A stretch of DNA of 64,000 nt. Source: Rhizobiaceae bacterium (GTDB taxonomy: Bacteria; Pseudomonadota; Alphaproteobacteria; Rhizobiales; Rhizobiaceae). The notes beneath the pieces are model-generated. The model was not told where the DNA came from and searched no databases. It saw nothing but the letters and a program-made list of their open reading frames with translations. Shown in pieces: positions 61,708 to 64,000 of the stretch (position 1 is its first letter; each line of letters starts with the position of its first letter). The DNA is taken from positions 1-64,000 of the forward strand of contig JAIXTO010000113.1 of NCBI GenBank assembly GCA_027483885.1. The letters are read 5' to 3'. Position numbers and translations under genes: made by a program.

Positions 61708-62745
61708 ATGACCTCTTCCCTCGCCCGCATTCCCTGCACGGTTGTCACCGGTTTTCTCGGCGCCGGCAAAACCACGCTGCTTTCCCAGGCGCTGCAGAAC
61801 ATCAAGGGCAAGCGGCTTGCCATCATCGTCAACGAGTTCGGCGATGTCGGCATCGATGGCGAGATCCTGAAAAGCTGCGGCATCGAGAATTGCCCTGAGG
61901 ACAATATCATCGAGCTGGCAAACGGCTGCATCTGCTGCACGGTGGCCTATGATTTCGTGCCGGCGATCGACCGCATTCTGGCGATGGAACCGAAGGTGGA
62001 TCATATCCTCATCGAAACCTCCGGCCTTGCCCTGCCAAAGCCCCTGATCCAGGCCTTCCAGTGGCCGAGCGTCAAAAGCCGGGTCACCGTGGATGGCGTG
62101 ATCGCCGTGGTGGACGGGCTGGCGCTGGCCGAAGGCCGCGTGGCCGACGACATGGACGCGCTGGCCGCCCAGCGGGTGAACGACGATGCGCTCGACCATG
62201 ACGACCCCGTCGAAGAAGTCTTTGAAGACCAGATCGCCTGCGCCGACCTCGTTATTCTCACCAAGGCCGACCTTCTGTCGCCTGCCGATCTAGAAAAGGC
62301 CCGCGCCCATGTGAGCGCCCACCTGCCGCGCGCCGTGCGCATCGTCAATTCGGAAAAGGGCGCGGTCGATCCGGCTGTGTTTATCGGCCTTGGCCTTGCC
62401 GTCGAGGACGACATCGAGAACCGCAAAACGCATCACGACGATGAACTGGACCACGAGCACGACGATTTCGACAGCTTTGTCCTCGATATCGCAGCGATAT
62501 CCGATCCCGAAAGCCTCAGCCGGCGCATTGCCGATGTAACGGCGGCCGAAAAGGTGCTGCGCATCAAGGGTTATGTGGAAGTTGAGGGCAAGCCGATGCG
62601 GCTCCTGGTGCAGGCCGTCGGCCCGCGCGTGAACCATTATTTCGACCGCGCCTGGGGTGCCGGCGAGGATCGTCGTTCGCGCCTCGTCGTGATCGGTGAA
62701 AAGGGCATCGATGCCGCCCGCATCGGACAAATATTGGCGGCCTGA
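61708..62745 (+). CDS. cobW: Cobalamin biosynthesis protein CobW (GTPase metallochaperone)
   Basis: VVTGFLGAGKTTLLSQ, GCICCTV, ILIETSGLALP, His/Asp-rich linker HHDDELDHEHDD. Confidence 0.96.
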   Translation: MTSSLARIPCTVVTGFLGAGKTTLLSQALQNIKGKRLAIIVNEFGDVGIDGEILKSCGIENCPEDNIIELANGCICCTVAYDFVPAIDRILAMEPKVDHILIETSGLALPKPLIQAFQWPSVKSRVTVDGVIAVVDGLALAEGRVADDMDALAAQRVNDDALDHDDPVEEVFEDQIACADLVILTKADLLSPADLEKARAHVSAHLPRAVRIVNSEKGAVDPAVFIGLGLAVEDDIENRKTHHDDELDHEHDDFDSFVLDIAAISDPESLSRRIADVTAAEKVLRIKGYVEVEGKPMRLLVQAVGPRVNHYFDRAWGAGEDRRSRLVVIGEKGIDAARIGQILAA

Positions 62746-64000
62746 TGCACATCCTCGCCACCACATCCTCGTCGCTCGACGATCTGATCGAACCGGTCGA
62801 TCTCAACCAGACGCCGGGCGATGTGGTGGTGCTGTCCTTTACCGACAGCGACCTGAACGGCATGGCGGCTGCCTGGGACAGGCTGTCGCGCGCAGACCTG
62901 TCGCTGCGCCTTGCCCAGCTTTCAGACCTGCGCCATCCGATGTCCGTCGATCTCTGGATCGACAAGGTCGCCCGCCATGCACGGGTGCTGATGGTGCGCG
63001 TGCTCGGCGGTTATGACCGCTGGCGTTACGGGGTCGAAGAACTGGCGCGTCTGGCGCGGCGAAAAAAAATTCCGCTCATTCTTCTGCCCGGCGAATGCAG
63101 CGAGACGGACGACCGTCTGACGGCCGCCTCCACCGTATCCGGCGAGGAAATCACCCGCCTCCTCGCCTTCTTCCGCGAGGGCGGGCCTGACAATCTCGAC
63201 CGTATGGCGCTGAGCCTTCAGGCCCTGGCAGATGGTCAAGGCGACGTGCGGCCTGTGGCTGAGGCCGTACCAAAACTTGGCTTTTACCGGTCGGGCCACG
63301 GCGTGGTCTCCCTTCCAGACGCGCTGGAGGGTTTGGCGGGTAAAAAAATTCTGCCGCTTCTGTTTTACCGCTCCATGCTGCTCGCCGGCGACGTCGCGCC
63401 CATCGATGCGCTGTCGGAAGCGCTCATGGCGCGTGGCTTTGCGCCCCTTCCCGTCTTCGTGCCGGGGCTGAAGGATGAGGGCACACTGACCTTCCTCCAC
63501 GAGACGTTGTCGCGCCTTGAACCTGCCGCGATCATCACCTCGACGGCTTTTGCGAGCCACGCGGAACCGGACGGGAAAACCCTGTTCGACCGGCTTGGCG
63601 TGCCGGTTTTTCAGGCCGTGATCGCCACCACAAAACGCGAGGCCTGGATCGACAGCCAGCGCGGGCTCGGTCCCTCGGATCTGGCCATGCATGTGGTGCT
63701 GCCGGAACTCGATGGCCGCATTCTCGCAGGCGTCCTCTCCTTTAAGACTGAGCGCGAAGGCGATACGGCATATGGCTTTTCGGGCTTTGCCAATCGCCCG
63801 GAGCCGGACCGGGTGGAGGCCGTGGCAGACCGCATTGCCCGGCATATGGCGCTTCAGCAGACGCCGCGCGCTGAGCGCCGGATCGTCATCCTGATGCCGG
63901 ATTATCCGGGCGCTGCCGGCCGCACGGGTTATGCCGTCGGCCTTGATGTGCCGGAAAGCGTGCGGCAGATGCTTATTCAGTTAGCCGGGCAAGGATATGG
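62745..64000 (+). CDS. cobN: Cobaltochelatase subunit CobN, 3' truncated by window edge
   Basis: ATG overlaps cobW stop (TGATG); open to window end: MHILATTSSSLDDLIEPVDLNQTPGDVVVLSFTDSDL...VRVLGGYDRWRYGVEEL; absent from ORF track because no stop in window. Confidence 0.92.
   Translation, partial: MHILATTSSSLDDLIEPVDLNQTPGDVVVLSFTDSDLNGMAAAWDRLSRADLSLRLAQLSDLRHPMSVDLWIDKVARHARVLMVRVLGGYDRWRYGVEELARLARRKKIPLILLPGECSETDDRLTAASTVSGEEITRLLAFFREGGPDNLDRMALSLQALADGQGDVRPVAEAVPKLGFYRSGHGVVSLPDALEGLAGKKILPLLFYRSMLLAGDVAPIDALSEALMARGFAPLPVFVPGLKDEGTLTFLHETLSRLEPAAIITSTAFASHAEPDGKTLFDRLGVPVFQAVIATTKREAWIDSQRGLGPSDLAMHVVLPELDGRILAGVLSFKTEREGDTAYGFSGFANRPEPDRVEAVADRIARHMALQQTPRAERRIVILMPDYPGAAGRTGYAVGLDVPESVRQMLIQLAGQGY

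Noticed and set aside
1-64000. CRISPR array, prophage, transposase, toxin-antitoxin or defence island
   Set aside because: No regularly spaced repeats, integrase/transposase motifs or known defence-gene signatures were seen by eye on either strand.
1-64000. tRNA or rRNA genes
   Set aside because: No convincing T-loop/acceptor pattern or rRNA sequence noticed; a tRNAscan run would be decisive.

Overview
The 64-kb window looks like ordinary core chromosome of a Rhizobiales bacterium. The Agrobacterium/Rhizobium group fits best: chvA/chvB cyclic beta-1,2-glucan genes, rpoH2-like sigma factor, SAM-II riboswitch, RIME-like repeat, phaAB/phaR, aerobic cob genes. I see no prophage, IS element, CRISPR array, rRNA or tRNA. 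Recognisable blocks, in order: agmatinase 3' end; galM; VWA protein; metA with a SAM-II riboswitch; MoxR ATPase; thiamine diphosphokinase; ABC-F ATPase; orphan response regulator; TPP riboswitch plus thiBPQ; M48 protease; rpoH2-like sigma; carD; fdxA; S4 RNA-binding protein plus Suv3-like RNA helicase; small membrane/lipoproteins; phaB-phaA / phaR; rpmF; GST; mtgA; polyprenyl synthase; LysE exporter; RIME-like repeat; OmpA-like lipoprotein; ispG; MFS plus DeoR; amino-acid ABC transporter; pyc; LuxR solo; chvA / chvB; FAD oxidoreductase; EEP and PLD enzymes; M20 hydrolase; cobalamin cluster with a B12 riboswitch, running into a truncated cobN. No clearly new large system is visible. The best leads are a DUF1636-type Cys-rich protein first in a B12-riboswitch operon, a VWA gene apparently co-transcribed with SAM-II-controlled metA between MoxR and galM, a MetA with Glu at the acyl-specificity position, divergent cobD/cbiB with overlapping start codons, an AHL-type LuxR solo beside chvA, and a 150-bp RIME-like element flanked by 24-bp direct repeats. 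All product calls are from reading the sequence and family memory; no database search was run.
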